Part shown: positions 1-8,658 of the stretch, piece by piece
Layout of the letters: the number at the start of each line of letters is the position of its first letter
Numbering within the stretch: the first letter of the stretch is position 1
Assembly (NCBI RefSeq): GCF_900109645.1
Contig: NZ_FOBG01000001.1
Span: 3,834,520 to 3,898,519 of the forward strand
DNA from: Duganella sp. CF402
GTDB lineage: Bacteria; Pseudomonadota; Gammaproteobacteria; Burkholderiales; Burkholderiaceae_D
Direction: 5' to 3'
DNA length: 64,000 nt
Position numbers and translations under genes: made by a program
The notes under the pieces: model-generated
Databases searched by the model: none
Seen by the model: only the letters and a program-made list of their open reading frames with translations
Told to the model about the DNA's origin: nothing

Positions 1-861
1 TACGCCCGCGAAGGCGTTGACCTGGACCGCGCGCCTGTGGACCTACGTGCGTGACGACCGGCCCGCTGGCGATGCCACGCCGCCAGCCGTCTGGTTTACC
101 TACACGCCCGACCGCAAGGGCATCCATTCACAGACGCACCTGGCCAAGTTCGAGGGCGTGCTGCAAGCCGATGCATACGCCGGCTTCAACGCCTTGTTCG
201 ACGACGGCACGGTCCGCGAAGCTGCCTGCTAGGCGCACGCCCGTCGTAAGTTCTACGATCTGCATGCGGCGCGACCGACCGCGCTGACTACCGAAGCGCT
301 ACGCCGCATTGCCGAACTGTACGTAATCGAAGCGGAGATCCGAGGCCAGCCACCAGATGAACGAAAGCAGGTTCGACAAGCTCGTGCGCGACCTTTGCTC
401 GATGATCTTGAGCGCTGGCTGCGCACCACGCTCGATACGTTGTCGCGCAAGTCCGACACGGCGGCCGAGATCCTGTACGCGCTCAAGCTGTGGCCGGCAC
501 TGCTGCGCTACTGCGACGACGGCGTCATCGAGATTGATAACTCGGCCGCCGAACGCGCCTTGCGTGGCGTCGCCATTGGGCGCCGCAACTACCTGTTTGC
601 TGGCGCCGACAGCGGCGGCGAACGCGCAGCTGCGATCTACTCGCTGATCGGCACGGCCAAGCTGAACGGAGTCGACCCCGAAGCCTGGTTGCGTCACGTG
701 CTGACGCATATCGCCGATCATCCCGTCAACCGGGTTGATGATTTCTTGCCTTGGAACTGCAACCTACCCGCAGCCCTCTGAGATAACTCCGCTTCCCAGC
801 GGGGACGCCATCATCGACAGATCGCCACAGCACTCAAGAGGGCGCTTGAGCGGAGGCTAAC
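1..861 (+). mobile_element. IS66-family insertion sequence, 3' part
   Basis: This is the right-hand part of an IS66-type element whose left end lies outside the window. It holds the tnpC-like transposase tail and an 80-base non-coding end that finishes in GCTTGAGCGGAGGCTAAC. Read inward from 861 this starts GTTAGCCTCCGC, which resembles the GTAAGC-type terminal inverted repeats known for IS66 elements. The end lies 13 bases from the stop of the following LysR gene. The exact boundary is inferred, since the left end and target duplication cannot be compared. Confidence 0.75.
2..781 (+). pseudogene. IS66 transposase (TnpC-type), 5'-cut by window and broken by a nonsense codon
   Basis: One frame runs from the window edge to the TGA at 779-781 and reads as the C-terminal half of an IS66 transposase: RLWTYVRDDRP, QADAYAGFNALF, then [10 protein letters not shown], then [20 protein letters not shown] (the conserved ENxxER-like region), ending [17 protein letters not shown]. 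The frame is interrupted once, at 230-232, by TAG where relatives have the Trp of the CWAHARRKF motif, so a single G-to-A change (TGG to TAG) is the simplest cause. Everything downstream is intact, so inactivation looks recent. Unless the stop is suppressed, the transposase is dead. Confidence 0.85.
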
Positions 862-874
862 CCTGGGAACGTAT

Positions 875-1807
875 TCACCCGAATTTATTCCAGTTTTTTT
901 TGGCCAGAAGTTCCATTGCAATGGTTTTTACTTCTGCGACAATCGGATCTCTAAGCGCACTTTTTAGCCAACCAAGCTCAATCGGGTAACGAGGCATAGA
1001 TACAGGGCAGCGTACCATTTTCAGTCCAGTCATTTGGGCAATTTGATGGGCGGCATGGGTGGGCATAGTGGCCACGGCATCGGTCCCCTTCAACAAAAAC
1101 GGCAACGCTGAAAAATGCGTGGTCGACGCCAGCACATGGCGTTGATGCCCAAGCGCGGCAAGTACCTCATCCACTACACCGATAAAGCCTCCCGAAGAGA
1201 TGAGAATGTGCTTTCGATCCAGATATCCACCCAGATCAAGAGCCTTAGATTTTGTGTTAGCAGAGCCTGGATCAATCAAGCAGGCATAACCGCCCTCTCC
1301 CAAAGCTTCGCGACTGACCAAGGGCGAGGACAGGCCGCCGGAAGTAATGGTTAAGTCTGTCTCACGCCGCATTACCATCTCAAGCGCTATCTGGCTGTGG
1401 GTCTGTCGCAACGCTAGTCTCAGTCCTGGCATCCGCTTATTAATCGCATTGAGAAGCACTTTCCCGATCGCGATTTCATAGTCATCCGACATGCCTATCA
1501 ATACTGATCGGCCCAGATATCCACTTTCGCCATGTGATCCCATGCCAAGGCTTTGGCGGAATTTATTGAGCGCGTCTGAAATAATGGGTTTGAGCTCGTG
1601 AGCGCGCGACGTCGGCGCCAGTCCTCGTCCAGTGCGGGTGAACAGCTGGTCGCCGTAAATCGTCCGTAGGCGATTCAAGGCGGCGCTGACCGCAGACTGC
1701 GTTATCGCCAGTCGCAGTCCAGCCCGACTTGCGCCCCCCTCCTCGTAGAGCGCTTCGAATATTTTCAGCACATTCAAATCAATCTTACTGATATTAATCT
1801 GCTTCAT
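875..1807 (-). CDS. LysR-family transcriptional regulator
   Basis: A 310-residue LysR-type regulator. The N-terminal winged helix-turn-helix covers about residues 8-66 (LNVLKIFEALYEEGGASRAG followed by ITQSAVSAALNRLR); the rest is the usual effector-binding domain. The frame opens further upstream, but the ATG at 1807 gives the normal LysR start (MKQINISKIDL) and leaves an 81-base divergent intergenic region before the nitrilase gene. LysR proteins typically control the divergent operon, so it probably responds to a substrate or product of the nitrilase/PLP enzymes; that is inference. It ends just beside the IS66 end. Confidence 0.85.
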   Translation of the reverse strand: MKQINISKIDLNVLKIFEALYEEGGASRAGLRLAITQSAVSAALNRLRTIYGDQLFTRTGRGLAPTSRAHELKPIISDALNKFRQSLGMGSHGESGYLGRSVLIGMSDDYEIAIGKVLLNAINKRMPGLRLALRQTHSQIALEMVMRRETDLTITSGGLSSPLVSREALGEGGYACLIDPGSANTKSKALDLGGYLDRKHILISSGGFIGVVDEVLAALGHQRHVLASTTHFSALPFLLKGTDAVATMPTHAAHQIAQMTGLKMVRCPVSMPRYPIELGWLKSALRDPIVAEVKTIAMELLAKKNWNKFG

Positions 1808-1829
1808 ATCTTTTAGTCCTGATATTGGA

Positions 1830-1858
1830 TTGATCCATTTTACGTCATTTCCTATACT
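1830..1858 (+). promoter_or_regulatory. Sigma-70-type promoter of the nitrilase operon
   Basis: TTGATC at 1830-1835 and TATACT at 1853-1858 are separated by exactly 17 bases, close to the consensus TTGACA-17-TATAAT. They sit in the LysR/nitrilase divergent intergenic region, 30 bases before the nitrilase start codon. The LysR protein likely binds overlapping sequence. Confidence 0.55.
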
Positions 1859-1888
1859 CGGAAGATCGCCATCGATTAAGGAAATATT

Positions 1889-2812
1889 GTGCAAGAAACT
1901 GTCATCGCGGCCTTGCAAATTGGTTCGCATCCTGAAGGAAAACAGCAGACATGCGAACAGATCATGTCCTTTGCGGACCAGATCGTGGAATCGAAAGCGA
2001 GTCTGGTGGTCATGCCCGAGGCTTTAGTGGGTGGATATCCCAAAGGCGAGATGTTTGGAACTCGGCTGGGCTACCGCTCAGAAGAAGGACGCCAGACCTT
2101 CGCACGCTATTATCACAACGCCATTGATGTGCCTGGGCCGGAGACGGGTGAGTTAGCGCAACTCGCACGCGTGACCAATGCGGTTCTGGTGATCGGCGTG
2201 ATCGAACGTGGCGGCAGTTCGCTGTACTGCTCAGTGCTGTTTTTTGATCCTGAGAAAGGTCTGGTGGGCAAGCACCGCAAGCTCATGCCCACCGGAACCG
2301 AGAGACTGATCTGGGGCCAGGGCGATGGATCGACCTTGACCGCGCTGGACAGCAAGGCAGGCCGTATCGGCGCCGCGATTTGCTGGGAAAATCACATGCC
2401 GCTATTTCGCACCGCCATGTATGCAAAAGGCGTGCAGCTATGGTGTGCCCCCACAGTGGATGAACGCGAGATCTGGCAGTGCTCAATGCGCCATATTGCC
2501 CATGAGGGACGATGCTTTGTCGTTAGCGCGTGCCAGGTACAGCCATCGCCCAGGGCGCTAGGCATTGAGGTTCCGGGATGGGATGCCGACCGTCCGTTGA
2601 TCAAGGGCGGCAGCACAATTATCGGTCCGATGGGCGATGTGCTGGCTGAACCGCTGCTGAACCAGACTGGTTTGGTGACCGCGACCGTGGATTTGGAGGC
2701 ACTGGTGCGTGCACGCTACGACTTTGACGTGGTGGGCCACTACGCCCGCCCAGATGTGTTTACGCTCTCAGTGGATGAACGTAGCAAAGAAACCGTGCGC
2801 TTTTTAAAGTAA
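1889..2812 (+). CDS. Nitrilase (carbon-nitrogen hydrolase)
   Basis: A 307-residue nitrilase that hydrolyses a nitrile to acid and ammonia. The Glu-Lys-Cys triad is visible: Glu in VVMPEALVGG (about residue 52), Lys in KHRKLMPTG (about 132), Cys in GAAICWENHMP (about 167). The stretch KLMPTGTERLIWGQGDGST and the context of the Cys resemble plant NIT4/NIT1-type enzymes, which act on beta-cyanoalanine or aryl nitriles; substrate assignment is inference. The start is GTG at 1889, preceded by TAAGGAA. It is the first gene of an operon with a PLP enzyme 10 bases downstream and a GlxA-type regulator. Confidence 0.88.
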   Translation: MQETVIAALQIGSHPEGKQQTCEQIMSFADQIVESKASLVVMPEALVGGYPKGEMFGTRLGYRSEEGRQTFARYYHNAIDVPGPETGELAQLARVTNAVLVIGVIERGGSSLYCSVLFFDPEKGLVGKHRKLMPTGTERLIWGQGDGSTLTALDSKAGRIGAAICWENHMPLFRTAMYAKGVQLWCAPTVDEREIWQCSMRHIAHEGRCFVVSACQVQPSPRALGIEVPGWDADRPLIKGGSTIIGPMGDVLAEPLLNQTGLVTATVDLEALVRARYDFDVVGHYARPDVFTLSVDERSKETVRFLK

Positions 2813-2822
2813 GGAGGCAAGG

Positions 2823-4019
2823 ATGTTTAAGAACGATCAGAGTGCTTACGGATTCCGGACCATGGCAATCCACGCCGGCAAATGCGCGTCGTCCGATACG
2901 GGTGCACTGGCACTACCAATTTACGCGACAACATCATTCGGATACGGTGATTTCGATAGCGGCGAGCGGCGCTTCGCTGGGGTGGAACGCGGCTTCCTCT
3001 ATAGCAGGTTCTCCAATCCTACTGTGCAGGTTTTTGAACAAAAAATGGCGCTTCTCGAGGGGGGAGAAACCGCACTGGCCGCTTCAAGTGGCATGGCGGC
3101 CATCTGTGCTGCTCTGTTCGGCTTGCTGTCGGCGGGGGACGAGTTGATTTTCGTGGGCACGCTATACGGTGGCACGCTGGGCGTGATGCAAACACTTTTG
3201 CCACGAATGGGAGTAAACGTCCTGGGCGTCAAGGACGTCGGGGAGCTGGGCAACGCGATCACCGCAAAAACCAAGTTGGTCTACGTTGAAACGCCATCCA
3301 ATCCCACCTTGGAAATCATCGATCTGGGCGCAGTCGCTGCGCTGGCCAGAGAACACGCCGTGATTAGCATTGCCGACAACACCTTTGCCACGCCCTACCT
3401 GACCAGACCGATCGATCTCGGAATTGATATCGTCGTGCACTCGGCCACCAAGTACATAGGCGGACATGGCGATGCCACCGGAGGCGTGGTGATCGGCAGC
3501 AAGCAGCACATCGAACTGATACGCACCGCAGGGGTCAAGCAGTTTGGAGGATGCATGAGCCCACAAGACGCGTTCCTGTTTGTACGCGGACTCAAGACCT
3601 TGCCTTTGCGGATGGAAGCCGTATGCGATTCCGCTTTAGCGATCGCACAGGCGTTACATCGGCATCCTCTGGTTGAACAGGTGTTTTACCCCGGGCTGGC
3701 AGCACATGCCGGGCACGATATCGCCGCCAGGCAAATGAAGAAATTCGGCGGCATTTTGGCGTTCACGCTGCGCGGCGGCAAAGCTAACGCGCGCCGTTTC
3801 CTCAACCAGTTGATGGTGATTACCCAAGCCGTTTCGGTCGGCGACGTCGACTCGCTCGCTTGTCATCCTGCCTCCACCACCCATAGCGCAGTGCCAGCCG
3901 AGGTCCGGCTGCAACAAGGCGTCACCGATCAGTTGATACGTCTGAGCGTCGGTATCGAGGACTTATCGGATCTGCTGACGGATATCTATGCGGCGCTCGC
4001 GGCGCTCACTCTTGAATAA
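2823..4019 (+). CDS. Cys/Met-metabolism PLP-dependent enzyme (gamma-lyase/synthase or sulfhydrylase type)
   Basis: A 398-residue fold-type I PLP enzyme of the trans-sulfuration family. Visible features are the AIHAGK N-terminal motif, YSRFSNPTV, the PLP-stacking ASSGMAAI region, the DNTFATPYL aspartate motif and the Schiff-base lysine in SATKYIGGHGD (about residue 216). The residue after YG in LYGGTLGVM is Gly where methionine gamma-lyases carry the diagnostic Cys, so a classical methionine gamma-lyase is less likely than a synthase or sulfhydrylase. It starts 10 bases after the nitrilase stop with a strong AAGGAGG. Its partner nitrilase suggests the enzyme makes or consumes a cyano-amino acid; that is inference. 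Confidence 0.85.
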   Translation: MFKNDQSAYGFRTMAIHAGKCASSDTGALALPIYATTSFGYGDFDSGERRFAGVERGFLYSRFSNPTVQVFEQKMALLEGGETALAASSGMAAICAALFGLLSAGDELIFVGTLYGGTLGVMQTLLPRMGVNVLGVKDVGELGNAITAKTKLVYVETPSNPTLEIIDLGAVAALAREHAVISIADNTFATPYLTRPIDLGIDIVVHSATKYIGGHGDATGGVVIGSKQHIELIRTAGVKQFGGCMSPQDAFLFVRGLKTLPLRMEAVCDSALAIAQALHRHPLVEQVFYPGLAAHAGHDIAARQMKKFGGILAFTLRGGKANARRFLNQLMVITQAVSVGDVDSLACHPASTTHSAVPAEVRLQQGVTDQLIRLSVGIEDLSDLLTDIYAALAALTLE

Positions 4020-4026
4020 GAATAAT

Positions 4027-5019
4027 ATGCGACACGTCGTCTTTTTGATCATTTCCCCCATCGTCGAACTTGATTTGTTTGGGCCACTCAATGTGTTTGC
4101 ACTAGCCGGTGGGGATGGTCCTAAGCCGCCGGACCTCGACAAACGTAAATACAAAACCACCATCGTCACCACGGGTGAGGACTTGAACATCATTGGCGAA
4201 TGCGGCGTCAATATGCTAGCTCATAAACGCTATCGCGACCTCGACGAGCCGATCGATACACTGCTGGTGGTCGGCGGTGGTGGTGCCTACACCTTTGACG
4301 GCAACGCTGAGGTTTGCGCATGGCTACAGGTCCGCGCCAACCACATCCGCCGCATCGGTGCAATCTGTACTGGCGCCTTTGTGCTAGCGGCGGCTGGCTT
4401 GCTCGACGGGCGGCGAGCCGCTACCCACTGGGGCTGTACAGATGAACTCGGGGTGCGCTATCCCAAAGTGAAGGTCGATCCGGAGCCCGTATGGATCAAA
4501 GATGGCAAGCTTTATACGTCCGCCGGCATCACGGCCGGTATCGATCTGGCGCTCGGCCTGGTGGAGGAAGATATGGGCAGCAAGGCCGCACTGGCGATTG
4601 CGCGTTTGCTGGTAGTATTTCTGAAACGCCCCGGAGGCCAACGGCAGTTCAGCATCGCGTTATCGGCGCAAGCCCCCAAGACCCAGACTTTCGCCGATTT
4701 GGTCAGCTGGATCGCCGAGCATCTGGCGGATTCACTGTCGGTGGAAGAACTGGCCGACCGCATGGCTATGAGCCCGCGCAACTTCACCCGCGTGTTCACC
4801 GAAGAGCTTGGCGTGACGCCGGCACGCTATGTGCGGCAAGTCCGGATCGAGGCAGCCCGCATCATGCTGGAGCAAACGCGCAAAGGCATGGATGAAATTG
4901 CTGAGCTGTGTGGTTTCGGCAGCGATGAGCTAATGCGTCGTGCATTTATCAGCGATATCGGCGTGCCGCCGAGCCAGTATCGCGCCACGTTCGAGAGTGG
5001 TCCGCTTGAAAAACGGTAG
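4027..5019 (+). CDS. GlxA-family transcriptional regulator (DJ-1/PfpI domain plus AraC HTH)
   Basis: A 330-residue regulator with an N-terminal DJ-1/PfpI glutamine-amidotransferase-like domain (about 1-190; VVFLIISPIVELDLFGP, and the nucleophile-elbow region IGAICTGAFVLAAAGLL) and a C-terminal AraC HTH (about 225-325; SVEELADRMAMSPRNFTRVF, ending GVPPSQYR). Such proteins sense amino-acid or quaternary-amine metabolites. The longer open frame begins inside the PLP gene; the ATG at 4027 gives the family start and follows the PLP stop by 7 bases. It is the third gene of the operon, giving the locus two regulators of different families. Confidence 0.83.
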   Translation: MRHVVFLIISPIVELDLFGPLNVFALAGGDGPKPPDLDKRKYKTTIVTTGEDLNIIGECGVNMLAHKRYRDLDEPIDTLLVVGGGGAYTFDGNAEVCAWLQVRANHIRRIGAICTGAFVLAAAGLLDGRRAATHWGCTDELGVRYPKVKVDPEPVWIKDGKLYTSAGITAGIDLALGLVEEDMGSKAALAIARLLVVFLKRPGGQRQFSIALSAQAPKTQTFADLVSWIAEHLADSLSVEELADRMAMSPRNFTRVFTEELGVTPARYVRQVRIEAARIMLEQTRKGMDEIAELCGFGSDELMRRAFISDIGVPPSQYRATFESGPLEKR

Positions 5020-5241
5020 TCCCCCAACGGCCACTGGCAGCTATCGTGGGTTGCCTGTCGCAATTAGTGGGAGTGGCAAATGAATCGTTTGAAATTGGCA
5101 GTTATGTAGGGCTGCCTGTCCTTCGAATTGGAAGTTTAAAGTGAGAAAGTAGATCCATTGAATCAGCCAAGGCACAACAGCAACGGCGGATTCAAGGGAA
5201 GAACCTTTCGCAGCTAACTGAACTTACACAAGGAGCAGGAC

Positions 5242-5988
5242 ATGAACATCACCAAAGAAATCAAGCAGGTCGCCATCGTCACCGGTTCGTCGCGCGGCAT
5301 CGGCGCGGCGGTTGCAGAACGTCTGGCAAATGACGGCTTTGCCGTGGTCATCAACTATGCAGGCAGCGCCACCGAGGCTGAAGAACTGGCCGCCAAGATT
5401 GAGAAAAATGGCGGCCACGCATTGCCACTGCAAGCGGATGTCAGCGATCCATCGGCTGTGGCCGCCATGTTCGCCAAAACCGAAGAGGTATTCGGCGGTG
5501 TTGATGTGCTGGTCAACAATGCCGGCATCATGGCCTTGTCGAGTATTGCAGAAACCGATGATGCCAGCGTCGATCGTCAAATCGATATCAATTTCAAGGG
5601 CAGTTTCAATACCATGCGCGAAGCTGCGCGTCGCCTGCGCCAGGGTGGCCGCATCGTCAACTTCTCGTCCAGTGTGGTCGGCATGCTGCAACCGACATAC
5701 GGCGTCTACGCCGGCACCAAGGCCGCCATCGAAGCTTTGACCAGCATTCTGGCCAAGGAACTGCGCGGCCGCAACATCACCGTCAACGCGATCGCCCCCG
5801 GCCCTACCGCGACCGCGCTGTTCCTCAACGGCAAACCCCAGGAAGTGATCGACCGCCTGTCGAAGCTGGCGCCACTGGAGCGTCTGGGCCAGCCGGCCGA
5901 CATCGCAGCCGCCGTGGCATTCCTGGTGGACCCTGACGGCGCCTGGATCAACGGCCAAGTGCTGCGCGCCAACGGCGGCATCATCTGA
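5242..5988 (+). CDS. SDR-family NAD(P)-dependent oxidoreductase
   Basis: A 248-residue classical short-chain dehydrogenase. It has the TGSSRGIG dinucleotide motif near residue 14, NNAG in LVNNAGIM, the catalytic Ser in NFSSSVVG, and YAGTK holding the Tyr-Lys pair (about 154-158). The end, WINGQVLRANGGII, is typical of 3-oxoacyl-ACP reductase or glucose-dehydrogenase relatives. The start has AAGGAGCAGGAC upstream. It is first in a same-strand run to 8651 with gaps of 36-63 bases that may be one transcript. No substrate can be named. Confidence 0.87.
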   Translation: MNITKEIKQVAIVTGSSRGIGAAVAERLANDGFAVVINYAGSATEAEELAAKIEKNGGHALPLQADVSDPSAVAAMFAKTEEVFGGVDVLVNNAGIMALSSIAETDDASVDRQIDINFKGSFNTMREAARRLRQGGRIVNFSSSVVGMLQPTYGVYAGTKAAIEALTSILAKELRGRNITVNAIAPGPTATALFLNGKPQEVIDRLSKLAPLERLGQPADIAAAVAFLVDPDGAWINGQVLRANGGII

Positions 5989-6031
5989 TTTTAACGCTTC
6001 ACCTCTCTCTATTCCCACGAAAGGAAATGCC

Positions 6032-6931
6032 ATGAAACAAGTTATCGTCATCACCGGTGCCTCCAGCGGTTTTGGTGCGCTCGCCGCACGCGCCTTGGCC
6101 CACGCTGGTCATACCGTCTACGCCAGCATGCGAGAAACTACCGGCCGCAATGCGCCACAAGTAACCGAGGTAGCACGTTACGCCGATGAACATCGCGTCG
6201 ATCTGCGCACCGTAGAACTGGACGTAGCCTCCAGCGACTCGGTCGATGCTGGCATCGCCAAGATCATCGCCGACAACGGCCGCCTGGATGTGGTAATCCA
6301 CAACGCTGGTCATATGTCTTTCGGTCCGGCTGAGGCGTTCACGCCGGAACAATTTGCACAGCTGTACGACATCAATGTGCTGAGCACTCAGCGGGTCAAC
6401 CGTGCCGCTTTACCGCAACTGCGCCAGCAGGGCCGTGGCCTGGTGCTGTGGGTATCGTCGAGCAGCACGCGTGGCGGCACACCGCCGTATCTGTCGCCGT
6501 ACTTTGCCGCGAAGGCAGCGATGGATTCGCTGGCGGTATCCTACGCCTCGGAACTGACGCGCTGGGGTATTGAGACTTCGATCGTGGTGCCGGGCGCCTT
6601 CACCAAAGGCACTAATCACTTCGCGCACTCTGGCTCGCCCGCAGACAAAGCACGCGCAGCGGAATATGACGATGGTCCTTATCAAGGCGTGCCAGACATG
6701 GCACTCAAAGGATTGGCTGCACTTGAACCCGCCGATGCCGATGTGGCCGACGTGGCCAAGGCCATCGTGGAGATTGTGGGAATGCCATTTGGTAGCCGTC
6801 CGTTCCGCCGCCATATCGACCCATCGCAGGATGGCGCCGAAGTGGTCAACGGCGTGGCAGACCGGGTCCGCACCGAGATGTATCGCCGGATCGGCCTGGA
6901 AGACCTGCTGACGCCTCGTCAACGCGGCTAA
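6032..6931 (+). CDS. SDR-family oxidoreductase
   Basis: A 299-residue short-chain dehydrogenase of the longer retinol-dehydrogenase-like type. TGASSGFG near residue 9, then HNAGHMSFGP, the catalytic Ser in WVSSSSTRG and the YFAAK Tyr-Lys pair (about 163-167) are present. It is only distantly like the preceding SDR, so this is not a recent duplication. The SD sequence GAAAGGAAA precedes the ATG. The two SDRs plus the LuxR-type regulator downstream suggest a small stress or carbonyl-detoxification module, which is inference. Confidence 0.86.
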   Translation: MKQVIVITGASSGFGALAARALAHAGHTVYASMRETTGRNAPQVTEVARYADEHRVDLRTVELDVASSDSVDAGIAKIIADNGRLDVVIHNAGHMSFGPAEAFTPEQFAQLYDINVLSTQRVNRAALPQLRQQGRGLVLWVSSSSTRGGTPPYLSPYFAAKAAMDSLAVSYASELTRWGIETSIVVPGAFTKGTNHFAHSGSPADKARAAEYDDGPYQGVPDMALKGLAALEPADADVADVAKAIVEIVGMPFGSRPFRRHIDPSQDGAEVVNGVADRVRTEMYRRIGLEDLLTPRQRG

Positions 6932-6994
6932 ACGCCTTCATCCGACCAGCCGCACGTTCCACGACGTGCGGCAAATGCAACCGAAAGGAAAGAT

Positions 6995-7579
6995 ATGCCA
7001 GTTTCTCATCCAGTCCGCGTTCAGGTGCTGCACGCCGATCCTCTGATGTCCGCCGGCCTGTTAAGCGTATTGCGTCACCGCGATGAAGTGCGCGTTGTTG
7101 ATGAGAACGCAGATGTTATCGTGGCCGACTACCAGCGCGCGCTAAGTACCATACGCCTTTCATTAGCGGGTGCACCGCGCATTGTGATTGTTACCCAGTT
7201 TGACAAGGAATGGCAGGTACGTTCGGCGCTGGCCGACGGCATCTGCGGCTACCTTTTGCAAAGCTGCACGGCGGATGAATTAATCGATGGGCTGTGTCTG
7301 GCTCGCCAGAACATGGTTTGCTTAAGCGCGACATTGCGCGGCCTGGTGGAACAGGCGCCAGTTCACGACTGCTTGACTGGCCGCGAGCGCGACGTGCTTC
7401 AACTTCTCGCGACCGGACGCTGCAACAAGGCAATCGCGCGCGATCTAGGTATCGGCGTTGGCACTGTCAAAACACATCTCAAAGGCGTGATGACTAAGCT
7501 AGGCGCCACCGCTCGTACACATGCGGTAGTGCTGGCTACGCAACGTGGCCTGGTCGATCAGAGGGCCGCATCGCATTAG
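6995..7579 (+). CDS. LuxR/NarL-type response regulator, degenerate receiver
   Basis: A 194-residue two-domain regulator. Residues about 7-115 look like a shortened CheY-type receiver: the acidic pair is reduced to HADP, and IVADYQR offers one Asp at the expected end of strand 3. The C-terminal LuxR HTH is canonical (LTGRERDVLQLLATG, then KAIARDLGIGVGTVKTHLKG). No histidine kinase is nearby. With the receiver weakened, phosphorylation-independent control is possible. The SD sequence AAAGGAA lies 5 bases from the ATG. Confidence 0.84.
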   Translation: MPVSHPVRVQVLHADPLMSAGLLSVLRHRDEVRVVDENADVIVADYQRALSTIRLSLAGAPRIVIVTQFDKEWQVRSALADGICGYLLQSCTADELIDGLCLARQNMVCLSATLRGLVEQAPVHDCLTGRERDVLQLLATGRCNKAIARDLGIGVGTVKTHLKGVMTKLGATARTHAVVLATQRGLVDQRAASH

Positions 7580-7630
7580 TTTGAAAATACCGTAAAAATT
7601 TTGAACGCTTACCATCTACAGGAGCATGAC

Positions 7631-8131
7631 ATGGACAGTACCTTAAAAATCTCTTCCCAGCCATCTGTGGTTAAGACGCTGGTTTATCCCCTGATCGCCG
7701 CAGCTGCTGCAGCTACAGCCTCAGGCTCCAGCGCTGCGTTGGCATTGCCGGTATGGGCGATGTTTATCGGGTGGGTAGCATTCTTTACCCGAGGCCCAAG
7801 TGTCAAGGACGGTGTGTGGAACGCCTTATGCCTCCTGGTCGGAATCGCGTTGGGCATGTTGGCCGCTCTGACTATCGGCGCGCTGGCACCGCTCATAGGT
7901 GCGATGGCATTGCCGGCTGTAGTCTTCGTCGTCGCTGTACTGGTGCTCTCTCTACGTTTGACCCGGCGCATGAACAACGTGCTGTGCTACTTCCTTGGGC
8001 TGATTACCTTCTTCGCATCACGCCTGCCGCCGAACGCGACCACATTTTCTGAGCTGAGTGGCGCCGTAGTGATTGGATTGATCGCCGGCGGCGTGACGTT
8101 TGTAGGTCAACGTCGCCTTATGAAAATCTAA
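7631..8131 (+). CDS. DUF1097-family inner-membrane protein
   Basis: A 166-residue hydrophobic protein with about five membrane segments, resembling the DUF1097 (YcdZ-like) family of unknown function. The open frame begins 10 codons earlier, but AGGAG at 7620-7624 is placed for the ATG at 7631. Segments run from about LVYPLIAAAAAATASG through the small-residue-rich middle to the last helix, GAVVIGLIAGGVTFVG. It follows the LuxR gene by about 50 bases. No transport substrate can be proposed. Confidence 0.8.
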   Translation: MDSTLKISSQPSVVKTLVYPLIAAAAAATASGSSAALALPVWAMFIGWVAFFTRGPSVKDGVWNALCLLVGIALGMLAALTIGALAPLIGAMALPAVVFVVAVLVLSLRLTRRMNNVLCYFLGLITFFASRLPPNATTFSELSGAVVIGLIAGGVTFVGQRRLMKI

Positions 8132-8168
8132 GGTTGCATACAACAATCTCTAGCCCAGGAGCCGCATC

Positions 8169-8651
8169 ATGAAATTTGCCCGCTATCTGCTCTCCATTAC
8201 GCTTGCTTCTTTCTTGAGCGGCTGCACAGCACAGGAGCCACAAATGAAACAGTCTGTCACCTATTTGCATTTGCTAAAAAAGACTCCTTTCTTCACCCGA
8301 CTCGATAAGAGCCAACTCAAGTGGGTGATCGCTCACTCGACTGAGTGGGAGGCACCGGCAGGAATGGAGGTGAGCAATCGTTTGGATGCGAATGGGCACC
8401 TTTGGATTCTATTAGATGGTGGCTGGCAGGTAGAGCAAGGTGGCCGGATCTATAAGTCTGGTCATGCAGACGCGGCTAAATGGTATGGGGGGGAATATGC
8501 GGAGTTGTTGCCAAGTGACAGTCGTTTAGTAACAAATCAACATAGCTATGTGATGCAGATTGCGCGTACCGACTTTAATGAAATGCTCAAGCTTGGTTTT
8601 GATTTCAGCGAGCATTTACAAGAGGGAAAACTGTTCTACATGTCGCATTAA
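8169..8651 (+). CDS. Lipoprotein with a cyclic-nucleotide-binding-like fold
   Basis: A 160-residue protein with a lipoprotein signal (hydrophobic segment, then LSGC with Cys19 as lipidation site). The mature part opens LHLLKKTPFFTRLDKSQL followed by EAPAGMEVSNR, which resembles the start of CRP-type cyclic-nucleotide-binding domains (pattern L..tplF..L...l....a.......aG). A beta-rich stretch follows (WILLDGGWQVEQGGRIY) but the usual phosphate-binding cassette (GE.ALL..) is not evident. Domain assignment rests on pattern only. An extracytoplasmic version of this fold would be unusual. The gene stops 7 bases before an IS66-like end. Confidence 0.72.
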   Translation: MKFARYLLSITLASFLSGCTAQEPQMKQSVTYLHLLKKTPFFTRLDKSQLKWVIAHSTEWEAPAGMEVSNRLDANGHLWILLDGGWQVEQGGRIYKSGHADAAKWYGGEYAELLPSDSRLVTNQHSYVMQIARTDFNEMLKLGFDFSEHLQEGKLFYMSH

Positions 8652-8658
8652 TTCCCAT

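Noticed and set aside
875-1930. Longer LysR start at 1930
   Set aside because: It would overlap the divergent nitrilase promoter and start codon; the ATG at 1807 gives the usual LysR N-terminus.
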